Of a stretch of DNA of 60,679 nucleotides, positions 15,995-23,352 are shown in pieces. The notes beneath the pieces were generated by a model, which ran no database searches, was not told the origin of the DNA, and saw only the letters and a list, made by a program, of their open reading frames with translations. The stretch spans positions 15,454 through 76,132 of the forward strand of contig DDGG01000014.1 of the NCBI GenBank assembly GCA_002337525.1, written 5' to 3'. The position numbers were made by a program, and so were the translations under genes. Every line of letters begins with the position of its first letter. The stretch's first letter is position 1. The DNA is from Alphaproteobacteria bacterium UBA1908 (GTDB lineage: Bacteria > Pseudomonadota > Alphaproteobacteria > Caedimonadales > UBA1908).

Positions 15995-16873
15995 ATGTAT
16001 TCTGGAAAGTGTACAAGGCCTGGAATAAAAGAGATGAATATCAACTACGATAATAAAGACTCTTTCGACTTCGTCCAATCCCTTTATGAAAAAGGAGTAC
16101 AGGAAATCAGGCAGTACATAAAAGGGATTGGAGCAGATAAATTCCATTATTTCAGGCTTTATCAGGGAGGAAAATATTTTCTCTTTTCTGATGATATAAA
16201 ATTCTCTGAAAGCGTTATTTTCAGATGCCATGAAAACTCTCCTATTTATATGAAAGTCATCCAAAGCCTTCCAGAAAATGAACCCCACCTATATATTTCT
16301 CCTTCCCTATTCAATACATCAGACCCGGTCATAATGTTGCTAAACGAACTAGGGTGGCAAAATCACTGCATTATCTACTGCCGTCATAAAGACTATGTTG
16401 ATTGCCTTTCTATACTTAGTAGTAGTGAAAATGATTTTTATATTCAATTTTGCATCAATAATAGCCTTTTAATCAAAAATCTTTATTGGTTTGTAAGGGA
16501 AAAAATAATATCACTTGTTAATTTTAAGAAGAAAGATATTTTTGCCCACTTTCGTAACGGAGCCGATATTTCCTTTAAAGAAAAAAACCCTCTTCAGGGC
16601 CTAAGGAGTATGCAGAACAGGATTGAACATTCTTTTGAAGAACGCACCCGTCAAAAACTATCGTTAACACCTCGCGAATGGGAATCCCTAAAGGGTCTTC
16701 TACGTGGTGAAACAGCAAAAGAAACTGCGCAGAATCTGGACATTGGCTATAGAACCGTAGAACACCACCTTGGCAAAGCTTATTTAAAACTTGAACAAGA
16801 GTTTGGATATAAACCTACCCGCTCACAGATCATTAAGAATCTATTGAAAAACCAGCAGATCATGATAGCTTGA
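15995..16873 (+). CDS. LuxR-type HTH transcriptional regulator, first of a tandem pair
   Basis: A 292-residue (or 279 if started at the ATG at 16034) protein with a C-terminal LuxR/GerE-type DNA-binding domain. LTPREWESLKGLLRGETAKE (about residues 220-239) leads into TAQNLDIGYRTVEHHLGKAYLKL, the recognition-helix region. The N-terminal 200 residues are not a classical receiver or autoinducer domain; they resemble only the neighbour gene (FHYFRLYQGGKYFLFS here, FSYMRFYNKGKIFRLS there). I infer a small-molecule or protein-sensing domain of unknown ligand. Neither possible start has a good ribosome site. The second regulator begins 15 bases after its stop, so both sit on one transcript. Confidence 0.75.
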   Translation: MYSGKCTRPGIKEMNINYDNKDSFDFVQSLYEKGVQEIRQYIKGIGADKFHYFRLYQGGKYFLFSDDIKFSESVIFRCHENSPIYMKVIQSLPENEPHLYISPSLFNTSDPVIMLLNELGWQNHCIIYCRHKDYVDCLSILSSSENDFYIQFCINNSLLIKNLYWFVREKIISLVNFKKKDIFAHFRNGADISFKEKNPLQGLRSMQNRIEHSFEERTRQKLSLTPREWESLKGLLRGETAKETAQNLDIGYRTVEHHLGKAYLKLEQEFGYKPTRSQIIKNLLKNQQIMIA

Positions 16874-16888
16874 AAGGGAGGAGATCAA

Positions 16889-17782
16889 ATGAACAGGAAC
16901 CTTGAAAAAAACAAAGATGCAATGTTCTTTATTGACAATCAGGTCTCTTTTCTTAACGAGCAGAGCCAGACTTTTTTAAAGCAGTATGGACTAGGATATT
17001 TTTCCTATATGCGATTTTATAACAAGGGAAAAATTTTTCGTCTGAGCAGTAGTAAAGAATGGAACCCTCATTTTTTTAGCGAGAGAATTTACGCTGACCT
17101 TGATACGTTTCAAAAACGCGCTGCATCAACAAAAGATGGTGAAACAAAACATTATTTTGAAATCAGTAATTCCAACATTTCCCCTGAAATGAAACATTTT
17201 TTTAACTTTACAAACCTTAGTAACTCGTTTTTTAAACACGTTGGTTATAAAGATTTTGTAGAAATCACAACTTTTTGTTCAGATAACAGCCACTTTATTA
17301 GTTCTTTTTTACAAAATGCCGAGGGTCCTGATCTTTTTTTAAAAGACTTTAAAAAAGAAATTTCCAGAAAAATTAACCTGAACGACAACCAGTTTCTGAT
17401 CCAGAGTCCTGATGAATGCCAAGCTTATATGGATCAAAGATCAAAGGAAGATCGCTTTGACAGGATATTACAATCTTTTTCTGAAAAACATGGAATCAGG
17501 TTAACAAAGAAGCAGTTTCAAATTATCATACTATCTCTTTACGGAAGAACTTCAAAAGAGATAGCAAGATCCTTGAGCAACTCTTTGGGAAAAATCAGTT
17601 ACAGAACAGTCGAGGATCACTGGAGAAATATTTATCAACAATATCAACTCGAGAAAGAATACACTCCCCTTCGATCTGAAGTTATAAAAAGTCTGATAGA
17701 AGTACTGTATGATTCAGGTTATAGAAATCTGGTCGAATTAGAAGCCATTGCACTTTCAACCCTGGAGAGAGAAACGTTTTAA
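16889..17782 (+). CDS. LuxR-type HTH transcriptional regulator, second of a tandem pair
   Basis: A 297-residue paralogue of the gene just upstream. The C-terminal HTH is LTKKQFQIIILSLYGRTSKE followed by IARSLSNSLGKISYRTVEDHWRNIYQQY (about residues 207-254). A short insertion (NSLGK) in the turn distinguishes it from its neighbour and from standard LuxR domains. The N-terminal sensing half shares the YFSYMRFYNKGKIF motif but is otherwise divergent, so the duplication is old. The ATG at 16889 has a strong GGGAGGAGA ribosome site. Targets are unknown. The pair lies between the accessory stretch and ffh, and its terminator would be the hairpin at 17840. Confidence 0.75.
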   Translation: MNRNLEKNKDAMFFIDNQVSFLNEQSQTFLKQYGLGYFSYMRFYNKGKIFRLSSSKEWNPHFFSERIYADLDTFQKRAASTKDGETKHYFEISNSNISPEMKHFFNFTNLSNSFFKHVGYKDFVEITTFCSDNSHFISSFLQNAEGPDLFLKDFKKEISRKINLNDNQFLIQSPDECQAYMDQRSKEDRFDRILQSFSEKHGIRLTKKQFQIIILSLYGRTSKEIARSLSNSLGKISYRTVEDHWRNIYQQYQLEKEYTPLRSEVIKSLIEVLYDSGYRNLVELEAIALSTLERETF

Positions 17783-17792
17783 AAGCTTGGTC

Positions 17793-17821
17793 TTGACAAG
17801 TCTTTGGGATTTTCCTATAAG
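17793..17821 (+). promoter_or_regulatory. Sigma70-type promoter upstream of ffh
   Basis: TTGACA at 17793-17798, a 17-base spacer, then TATAAG at 17816-17821: a near-consensus housekeeping promoter. Transcription would begin about 17828, just before the hairpin at 17840 and about 58 bases ahead of the ffh ATG. Confidence 0.65.
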
Positions 17822-17839
17822 ATTAGATGTTTTTTAACA

Positions 17840-17878
17840 CACCGGTCAGCGAGTTTCGCCCACCGGTGCTTTTTGTTT
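17840..17878 (+). terminator. Terminator-like hairpin in the ffh leader
   Basis: CACCGGT (17840-17846) pairs with ACCGGTG (17862-17868). Inside, GCGA (17849-17852) pairs with TCGC (17856-17859) around a GTT loop. CTTTTTGTTTT follows. It can end the LuxR-pair transcript, but it also lies between the promoter at 17793 and the ffh start codon, so it may act as an attenuator. Confidence 0.75.
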
Positions 17879-17885
17879 TGTGGAT

Positions 17886-19235
17886 ATGTTTGAAAATCTA
17901 AGCGACCGCCTGACGGGTATTTTTAATCGCCTTAAAAAACGAGGGGCTCTTCGTGAAGAAGATGTCACAGCTGCTCTTCGTGAAGTACGCATTGCTCTTT
18001 TAGAAGCCGATGTCGCGTTGCCTGTCGTTAAAGACCTTGTTAGTCAGATTCGCGAAAAAGCCATCGGACAAGAAGTTCTTCAAAGCGTCACCCCCGGGCA
18101 AATGGTCATTAAAATTGTTCATGATCATTTGGTCGAAGCTCTGGGTGGAGATACGCAGGATCTAAACTTAAACACCACCCCCCCTGCCGTTATCATGATG
18201 GTAGGCCTTCAGGGGTCTGGTAAAACAACAACAACGGCAAAACTGGCACGTTTATTAACCGGGAAATCCCGCAAAAAAGTTTTAATGGCGTCTACAGATA
18301 TTTACCGTCCAGCGGCCCGCGAGCAACTTGCAACACTGGGAAAGCAAATTTCTGTTGAAACACTCCCTATTATAGAACATGAAAAGCCGCTTGAAATCAT
18401 AAAACGGGCCCACGAAAAAGCTCGCCTTGAAGGCTTTGATGTTCTTTTTGTGGATACAGCAGGACGCCTTCATATTGATAAAGAGTTGATGACCGAACTG
18501 GAATCCCTGGAATCTTTTTTAAAGCCTGCTGAAATTATGCTGGTTGCGGATGCCATGACGGGTCAAGATGCTGTTACTGTTGCGGGGCATTTTAAAGATC
18601 GTCTAAACCTCACAGGAATAACGCTCACACGGATTGATGGAGATGCCCGTGGTGGTGCCGCGCTTTCCATGCGGTCAGTGACTGGCTGCCCGATTAAATT
18701 TGTTGGCGTTGGCGAACAGGTTGATCAGCTTGAAGTTTTTCATCCTGAACGTATTGCAGGACGTATTCTTGATATGGGAGACGTTGTTTCGCTTGTCGAA
18801 AAAGCAGCCGAGACAATCGATCAGGAAGAAGCAGAGGCGCTCTCGAAAAAAATGCAGTCTGGCACCTTTACCCTGGAAGATATGGAGAAACAACTCCTTC
18901 AGGTAGGAAAAATGGGTGGCCTTGGAAGCCTGATGGGAATGTTACCCGGTATTGGTCGCATGAAAGACAAAATTAACGAGGCCGGTCTTGATGATAAAAT
19001 GGTTTCAAGACAAATTGCCATTATTCGATCAATGACACACCAGGAACGCCGTAATGCCAAGATTTTAAATGCCTCTCGCCGCCGCCGGATTGCGATGGGT
19101 TCTGGAACAACAGTGCAAGATGTTAACAAATTGTTGAAGCAGTTCACAGAAATGAGCCGGGTTATGAAGCAGATGAAAAAACTTGGCAAAAAGGGCCTTG
19201 CCCGACAGGGCCTGGGAGCTCTGTTCAGAAAATAG
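17886..19235 (+). CDS. ffh: Signal recognition particle protein Ffh (SRP54)
   Basis: Ffh binds 4.5S RNA and signal sequences and targets membrane proteins to FtsY/SecYEG. The 449 residues show the N domain (MFENLSDRLTGIFNRL), the GTPase G domain with P-loop GLQGSGKT (107-114), DTAGR and the TRIDGDARGGAAL guanine-specificity region, and the methionine-rich M domain (LMGMLPGIGRMKD; MTHQERRNAKI; SRRRRIAMGSG), which binds RNA and signal peptides. I choose the ATG at 17886 over the GTG two codons upstream because Ffh proteins begin MFENL. No Shine-Dalgarno sequence precedes it; the start follows the T-run of the leader hairpin by only a few bases. Confidence 0.97.
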   Translation: MFENLSDRLTGIFNRLKKRGALREEDVTAALREVRIALLEADVALPVVKDLVSQIREKAIGQEVLQSVTPGQMVIKIVHDHLVEALGGDTQDLNLNTTPPAVIMMVGLQGSGKTTTTAKLARLLTGKSRKKVLMASTDIYRPAAREQLATLGKQISVETLPIIEHEKPLEIIKRAHEKARLEGFDVLFVDTAGRLHIDKELMTELESLESFLKPAEIMLVADAMTGQDAVTVAGHFKDRLNLTGITLTRIDGDARGGAALSMRSVTGCPIKFVGVGEQVDQLEVFHPERIAGRILDMGDVVSLVEKAAETIDQEEAEALSKKMQSGTFTLEDMEKQLLQVGKMGGLGSLMGMLPGIGRMKDKINEAGLDDKMVSRQIAIIRSMTHQERRNAKILNASRRRRIAMGSGTTVQDVNKLLKQFTEMSRVMKQMKKLGKKGLARQGLGALFRK

Positions 19236-19403
19236 AAAAGTTTTGACAGCTTTTTGAATGGAATATTTTTTTAAGAGACACAAAACCATAGATGTCTTTT
19301 AATTAAAAGTGGAGATTTTAACCACCCAAATAAAGTGGATTTAAAATCATTTGATGTATTTTTAAATATTATTGTGATTCAGGCTTAGAAAAAGGAGAAT
19401 CTG

Positions 19404-19802
19404 ATGGCACTTAAAATTCGTTTGGCTCGTGCGGGTGCTAAAAAACGCCCATACTACCGTATTGTCGTAACGGACTCACGCAATCCACGTGATGGCCGCT
19501 TTATCGAAAAAGTAGGAACCTATAACCCTATGGTTGATAAAGACCACGCAGATCGCCTGCGTCTTGTTGAAGAACGTGTCAAATACTGGCTTTCAACAGG
19601 GGCTCTTCCTACAGACCGTGTAGCTCGCTTCCTGGGAGATAAAGGCTTAATGCCAAAACCGGTCCGCCGTGAAGACCCCAAAAAATCCCAGCCAAAACAA
19701 AAAGCTGTAGAACGTCTTCGTGAAAAAGAAGAAAAAGCTAAAATGGCGGCTGAAGCTGCTGCGGAAGCCAGTACAGAAGCTTCAACAGGCGAAAGCGCTT
19801 AA
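19404..19802 (+). CDS. rpsP: Ribosomal protein S16 (bS16)
   Basis: The first 85 residues are a standard bS16: MALKIRLARAGAKKRPYYRI, TDSRNPRDGRFIEKVGTYNP, then RVKYWLSTGALPTDRVARFL. It assembles early in the 30S body. A C-terminal extension of about 45 residues, Lys/Glu/Ala-rich (REKEEKAKMAAEAAAEAS), is typical of alphaproteobacterial S16 and probably exposed. AAAAAGGAG lies seven bases before the ATG. The 168-base gap after ffh contains a TTGACA at 19243 and a stem (GATTTTAA-CCAC with GTGG-ATTTAAAATC, 19314-19350), so rpsP may have its own leader. A strong terminator follows the gene. Confidence 0.97.
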   Translation: MALKIRLARAGAKKRPYYRIVVTDSRNPRDGRFIEKVGTYNPMVDKDHADRLRLVEERVKYWLSTGALPTDRVARFLGDKGLMPKPVRREDPKKSQPKQKAVERLREKEEKAKMAAEAAAEASTEASTGESA

Positions 19803-19813
19803 AACAAAACCTG

Positions 19814-19860
19814 GAACGAAAGAGCCTTTCTCACAAGTAGGAGGGTTCTTTCGTTTTTTT
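19814..19860 (+). terminator. Intrinsic terminator between rpsP and rimM
   Basis: AACGAAAGAGCC (19815-19826) pairs with GGTTCTTTCGTT (19844-19855) over 12 pairs with one G-U, followed by a run of seven T residues (19854-19860). It sits inside the usual rpsP-rimM-trmD-rplS operon, so it may lower expression of the downstream genes relative to S16. Confidence 0.8.
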
Positions 19861-19911
19861 CATATGCCGTCAATGTTAAACTGTTAAGGCATCTTTTTGA
19901 AAGACTCAATC

Positions 19912-20457
19912 ATGAAGCCTCATCGCCTGATTTGTATTGGAAAAATCACTTCTGCCCACGGAGTGCGTGGAGAGATGAAGCTTTTACCCTACCTGGAAGA
20001 TACCTCCTATCTTTCATTAAAACAGACTTTTTTTGATAAAAGCGGCCAACAACTAACACTAAAATCTTTAAGATCAGGGCCTAAAAAATTTTTCCTTATC
20101 ACACTTGAAGGAGTTCACTCTCCGGAAGACGCTGATTCCTGGAAAGAAAAGGAAGTCTTTATGAAACGTAGTTGTCTTCCAAATGATCTGGAAGATGAAA
20201 TGTACTACAGCGACGATCTTGTGGGCCTTAAAGTATCAGGACATCAAAAAAACAAGTTAATGCATGTTGTTGCCGTTCATAACTTCGGGGCGGGAGACAT
20301 TCTTGAAATTGAGGAACAAGAAACCAGAAAAACCTACTTTGTTCCCTTTAGAAAAGAGGCCGTACCGCTTGTTTGCCCTAAAGAGGGATTACTGGAAGTA
20401 ACAGATTCTTTCTTGCTGGAAGATGAAAAAAACCAAGAAGATAAAAACCAATGTTAA
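19912..20457 (+). CDS. rimM: 16S rRNA processing protein RimM
   Basis: RimM binds the 30S head and S19 and is needed for maturation of 16S rRNA. The 181-residue product has the N-terminal beta-barrel (LICIGKITSAHGVRGEMKL, with the conserved G-K-I-x-x-x-H-G-x-x-G-E) and a C-terminal PRC-barrel (YYSDDLVGLKVSG through VPFRKEAVPLV). I place the start at the ATG at 19912, since the family begins close to this motif; a TTG at 19897 is also in frame. Ribosome-site signals are weak (GAAAG). It overlaps trmD by seven bases and keeps the standard operon order. Confidence 0.93.
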   Translation: MKPHRLICIGKITSAHGVRGEMKLLPYLEDTSYLSLKQTFFDKSGQQLTLKSLRSGPKKFFLITLEGVHSPEDADSWKEKEVFMKRSCLPNDLEDEMYYSDDLVGLKVSGHQKNKLMHVVAVHNFGAGDILEIEEQETRKTYFVPFRKEAVPLVCPKEGLLEVTDSFLLEDEKNQEDKNQC

Positions 20458-21152
20458 ACATTAGTGTTTTTACCCTTTTTCCTGCCTTATTTCCCGGCCC
20501 TCTTGGTGCATCTGTGACAGGACGTGGGCTTCAAAAAAAGACCTGGTCACTGGAAACTATTGATATTCGCAGCTTTACACAAGACAAACATAGAACAGTT
20601 GATGATACCCCCTTTGGAGGAGGCCCCGGAATGGTGATGCGTCCTGATGTCATTGACCGGGCTTTAAAGGGGCATTTCAACCAACAAAAACCGTCAAAAC
20701 TCATCTATTTATCTCCCAGAGGGAAACCTTTCACACAAAGTCTTGCAAAAGAGCTTGCCAAAAGTGATTCAATTGGATTACTATGCGGACGGTTTGAAGG
20801 TGTTGACCAACGAGTTTTGGACGCCTGGGGATTTGAAGAAGTTAGCATAGGCGACTATGTTCTCACGGGTGGAGAGCTTGCTGCCATGGTTCTTATTGAT
20901 GCTTGTGTACGTCATATCCCGGGGGTTTTAGGGTCTTCTGATTCCTTGACTGAAGAGAGTTTTTCTCATGGACTTGTGGAATATCCACAGTATACACGTC
21001 CCCGGAATTGGGAAGGTAGGGAAGTTCCCGAGATTCTAAATTCTGGTCACCATGGAAGAATTCGTAAATGGCGTCACCAGGAATCAGAAAAAATGACAAA
21101 AAAGTATCGTCCTGAGTTATGGAAGGCCTATGTGGCAGGCCAAAAGGATTAA
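20451..21152 (+). CDS. trmD: tRNA (guanine-N1-)-methyltransferase TrmD
   Basis: TrmD methylates G37 next to the anticodon of tRNAs, preventing frameshifting. The 233 residues fit the family. Visible motifs are FTLFPALFPGPL at the start, DDTPFGGGPGMVMRPDVI (substrate loop), YLSPRGKPF, and the trefoil-knot SAM site LLCGRFEGVDQRVLD through EVSIGDYVLTGGELAAMVLID. The C-terminal helical domain contains EYPQYTRPRNWEGREVPEIL, with the conserved YTRP. Its ATG lies within the end of rimM, so translation is coupled. rplS starts 20 bases after the stop. Confidence 0.97.
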   Translation: MLNISVFTLFPALFPGPLGASVTGRGLQKKTWSLETIDIRSFTQDKHRTVDDTPFGGGPGMVMRPDVIDRALKGHFNQQKPSKLIYLSPRGKPFTQSLAKELAKSDSIGLLCGRFEGVDQRVLDAWGFEEVSIGDYVLTGGELAAMVLIDACVRHIPGVLGSSDSLTEESFSHGLVEYPQYTRPRNWEGREVPEILNSGHHGRIRKWRHQESEKMTKKYRPELWKAYVAGQKD

Positions 21153-21172
21153 ATCAAAGAAGGATATGTGTG

Positions 21173-21556
21173 ATGGATATCGTACAGCAATTTGAAAAAG
21201 ACCAAGTCGAAGCGCTTTTAAAGAACAACCCGGTTCCCGATTTCGCGCCCGGGGACACGGTTCGTGTTCACGTTAAGGTTGTTGAAGGGGATCGCGAAAG
21301 AACCCAGGCTTATGAAGGTGTTTGTATTGCCCGTAAGAATGCGAGTGTCAACTCTTCTTTTACGGTCAGGAAAATTTCTTTTGGGGAAGGTGTGGAACGT
21401 GTTTTTCCTCTTTATTCTCCAAAAATTCAGATAGAAGTTGTTCGCCGCGGTAAAGTACGCCGTGCAAAACTTTATTACTTGCGTGATCGTCGCGGTAAAA
21501 GCGCGCGTATTGCAGAAAAAACAACGTACCGTAAAGATTCCAAAACAACGGCTTAG
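21173..21556 (+). CDS. rplS: Ribosomal protein L19 (bL19)
   Basis: bL19 sits at the 30S-50S interface (bridge B8 region). From the ATG at 21173 it has 127 residues, with MDIVQQFEKDQVEALLKN, FAPGDTVRVHVKVVEGDRER, and the conserved FTVRKISFGEGVERVFPLYS and RRGKVRRAKLYYLRDRRGKSARI. AAAGAAGGA lies about nine bases upstream; the open frame from 21119 reads through the end of trmD and is not used. It closes the ffh-rplS cluster and is followed by a perfect intrinsic terminator. Confidence 0.97.
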   Translation: MDIVQQFEKDQVEALLKNNPVPDFAPGDTVRVHVKVVEGDRERTQAYEGVCIARKNASVNSSFTVRKISFGEGVERVFPLYSPKIQIEVVRRGKVRRAKLYYLRDRRGKSARIAEKTTYRKDSKTTA

Positions 21557-21592
21557 GGTTTCGTTTACCAACTTTTATTATTTGATTTTGAT

Positions 21593-21627
21593 AAGGGGTG
21601 CTTCAGAGCACCCCTTTGTATTTTTTC
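21593..21627 (+). terminator. Intrinsic terminator after rplS
   Basis: AAGGGGTGCT (21593-21602) pairs perfectly with AGCACCCCTT (21607-21616) around a TCAG loop, followed by TGTATTTTTT. It ends the ribosomal/tRNA-modification operon. Confidence 0.92.
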
Positions 21628-21702
21628 TATAATATAAAAGTCTTTGTCTTTTGAAAAAAGTATATTTGGTTCTGTTAAGAAACAGTCTAAAAAGCAATAA
21701 AT

Positions 21703-21731
21703 TTGACAAAGAGTCTTATTATTACTATATA
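21703..21731 (+). promoter_or_regulatory. Sigma70-type promoter of the 21763 gene
   Basis: TTGACA (21703-21708), a 17-base spacer and TATATA (21726-21731) lie 32 bases ahead of the GTG start at 21763. It follows the rplS terminator, so the exported-protein gene has its own promoter. Confidence 0.65.
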
Positions 21732-21762
21732 TATCGTTATAAATTAATATCAGGATAAAAAA

Positions 21763-22458
21763 GTGAATCCTATTCTAAAATATATTGTATTAATTTTTTG
21801 TATCACTATTTCTCCTGTTCCTGCAAAATCTTCTGCTGAAGAAGGGTATACGCTGGAGGAGTTAAAAAACGCTCCTGAAGTCCTGCGGCGTATTGCAACA
21901 GATATTGTTTCTCAAAAAGAACACATTGAATTTATTCAAAGGGAATTACAAAGAAAACATGGGCCTGAGGCTTTTTCTCTTTGGTCAACTTATAATCAAG
22001 ATGATTTACCAAATGTAGAAGTCCTTAAAACATTAGAATTAAGTGATGTACTTACTCAAGGAAAATCTATAGATTCCAAACTTAGAAAAAATAATTTAAG
22101 ACCTCTGGTTGGCAAAACAAAAATAACGGTTTTTTCAGAAGAATTTATAGAAAATGTACAGGGTTTTCTTATGCAGTTTGTTACAAAAGGACAGATTTCT
22201 TTAACAGATAACAAAATGCAAGTTGGGGATGTTAAAGATCACCTCCTTGTTGAATGTGCTTTTCCTTCCCCGCTTGCAAGAGTGTACCAAAAAGAAAAAG
22301 TTTCTCCTCCGGTTGTACAGGAAATTGAAGCCGGATCTGAAATTATATCAATTATGTTTGGTGGTGATCATATAGAAGCATTAATGCGTGATAGAAATGC
22401 TTTAGATGGAAATTCCTTTCCGGGCAAAATAATTAGTATTTATCAGTCCGAGAAATAA
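21763..22458 (+). CDS. Exported protein of unknown function
   Basis: No family recognised. The 231-residue product begins with a signal peptide (MNPILKYIVLIFCITISPVP, cut near AKSSA). The first mature segment is helical and charged (LEELKNAPEVLRRIATDIVS; HIEFIQRELQRKHG). A more strand-rich part follows (KTKITVFSEEFIENVQGFLM; IEAGSEIISIMFGGDHIEAL). There is one cysteine. The GTG start has AGGATAAA just upstream and a near-consensus promoter 32 bases before it. It heads an island of exported proteins that includes the duplicated LRR genes, which suggests, without proof, a shared role outside the cytoplasm. Confidence 0.65.
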   Translation: MNPILKYIVLIFCITISPVPAKSSAEEGYTLEELKNAPEVLRRIATDIVSQKEHIEFIQRELQRKHGPEAFSLWSTYNQDDLPNVEVLKTLELSDVLTQGKSIDSKLRKNNLRPLVGKTKITVFSEEFIENVQGFLMQFVTKGQISLTDNKMQVGDVKDHLLVECAFPSPLARVYQKEKVSPPVVQEIEAGSEIISIMFGGDHIEALMRDRNALDGNSFPGKIISIYQSEK

Positions 22459-22526
22459 AAAATTGACTTTTAGATATTAAAAAAATATAGAATTAAAGAA
22501 GAGAGTTATTGTTAAAAGGTAAAGTT

Positions 22527-23312
22527 ATGAGATTTAATGGAAATAAATATATGTCTTCTCTTGGAATGGCGATATTCTTATTGCTTTCTGATGACTCATG
22601 GTCTTCGAGTACTCTTGTATTAGAAGCTTCCTCGGAAGATTTTATGGGAAAATCACTTATGTCTGCTTGTGGATCTTCTGCCGCCCCCTTGGTTTTTCAT
22701 ACAAAAGCCCTCAATTATAGAGAGCAACGCCTGGGTGACGCTGATGGATATCTCTTGAAAAATGGACAATATGAAGAAGCGGATTTTGCCTATACGAATT
22801 TTAGACAATACGGGTTATCTTCTTTAGAGCGCAGTCAGGGGACTCTTTTAGAGCTTGATCTTGAAAGTACCGGTTTAAAAGGGGAAGATGTTGCTCTTTT
22901 AGGATCTTTCGAACAGTTACAAACTCTTAATATAGCCAATAATTATTTAAAAGACGGAGACTTAAGTATTTTAAGTCCTTCTTTATCTCATTTACAGGAT
23001 CTTAATCTCGAACATAATTTTTTAACGGGCGGCGGCCTTGGGTTTCTTGAAGGATTGGGAAATCTTAAAATTCTTGATTGCGGATTTATGAAGCTTGGCG
23101 ATGAGGGGATTAGCCAGATTGTTCGGTTTTTACCTCAGCTCGAAGCTCTTTATATTAGTGCTACAAGCATTACAAATTCAAGTCTTGCGAAGCTTAAAGA
23201 GATGCCTTGTTTAACGCGCGTGAATATTTCCTATAATAGTATCAGCGCAAGCGATGTAGAAGAGTTTCGCTCAAACGTTCCTTTCACAGTAATCGCAAAT
23301 CACATGAAATAG
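22527..23312 (+). CDS. Exported leucine-rich-repeat protein, copy 1
   Basis: A 261-residue exported LRR protein. The N-terminal hydrophobic segment (SSLGMAIFLLLSDDSWS) is a probable signal peptide. From about residue 105 there are about six LRR units, for example LLELDLESTGLKGEDVALLG, LQTLNIANNYLKDGDLSIL, LQDLNLEHNFLTGGGLGFL and LEALYISATSITNSSLAKL. LRR proteins generally bind other proteins, so a host- or neighbour-facing role is plausible. Residues 30-100 (GKSLMSACGSSAAPLVFHT) have no recognised domain. I choose the ATG at 22527 because AAAAGGT precedes both copies and the paralogue starts at the same residue. It is 88% identical to the next gene. Confidence 0.75.
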   Translation: MRFNGNKYMSSLGMAIFLLLSDDSWSSSTLVLEASSEDFMGKSLMSACGSSAAPLVFHTKALNYREQRLGDADGYLLKNGQYEEADFAYTNFRQYGLSSLERSQGTLLELDLESTGLKGEDVALLGSFEQLQTLNIANNYLKDGDLSILSPSLSHLQDLNLEHNFLTGGGLGFLEGLGNLKILDCGFMKLGDEGISQIVRFLPQLEALYISATSITNSSLAKLKEMPCLTRVNISYNSISASDVEEFRSNVPFTVIANHMK

Positions 23313-23352
23313 GCTTACAGAATCAGAAGACTGTTTTTAAAAGGTTCGAGTC

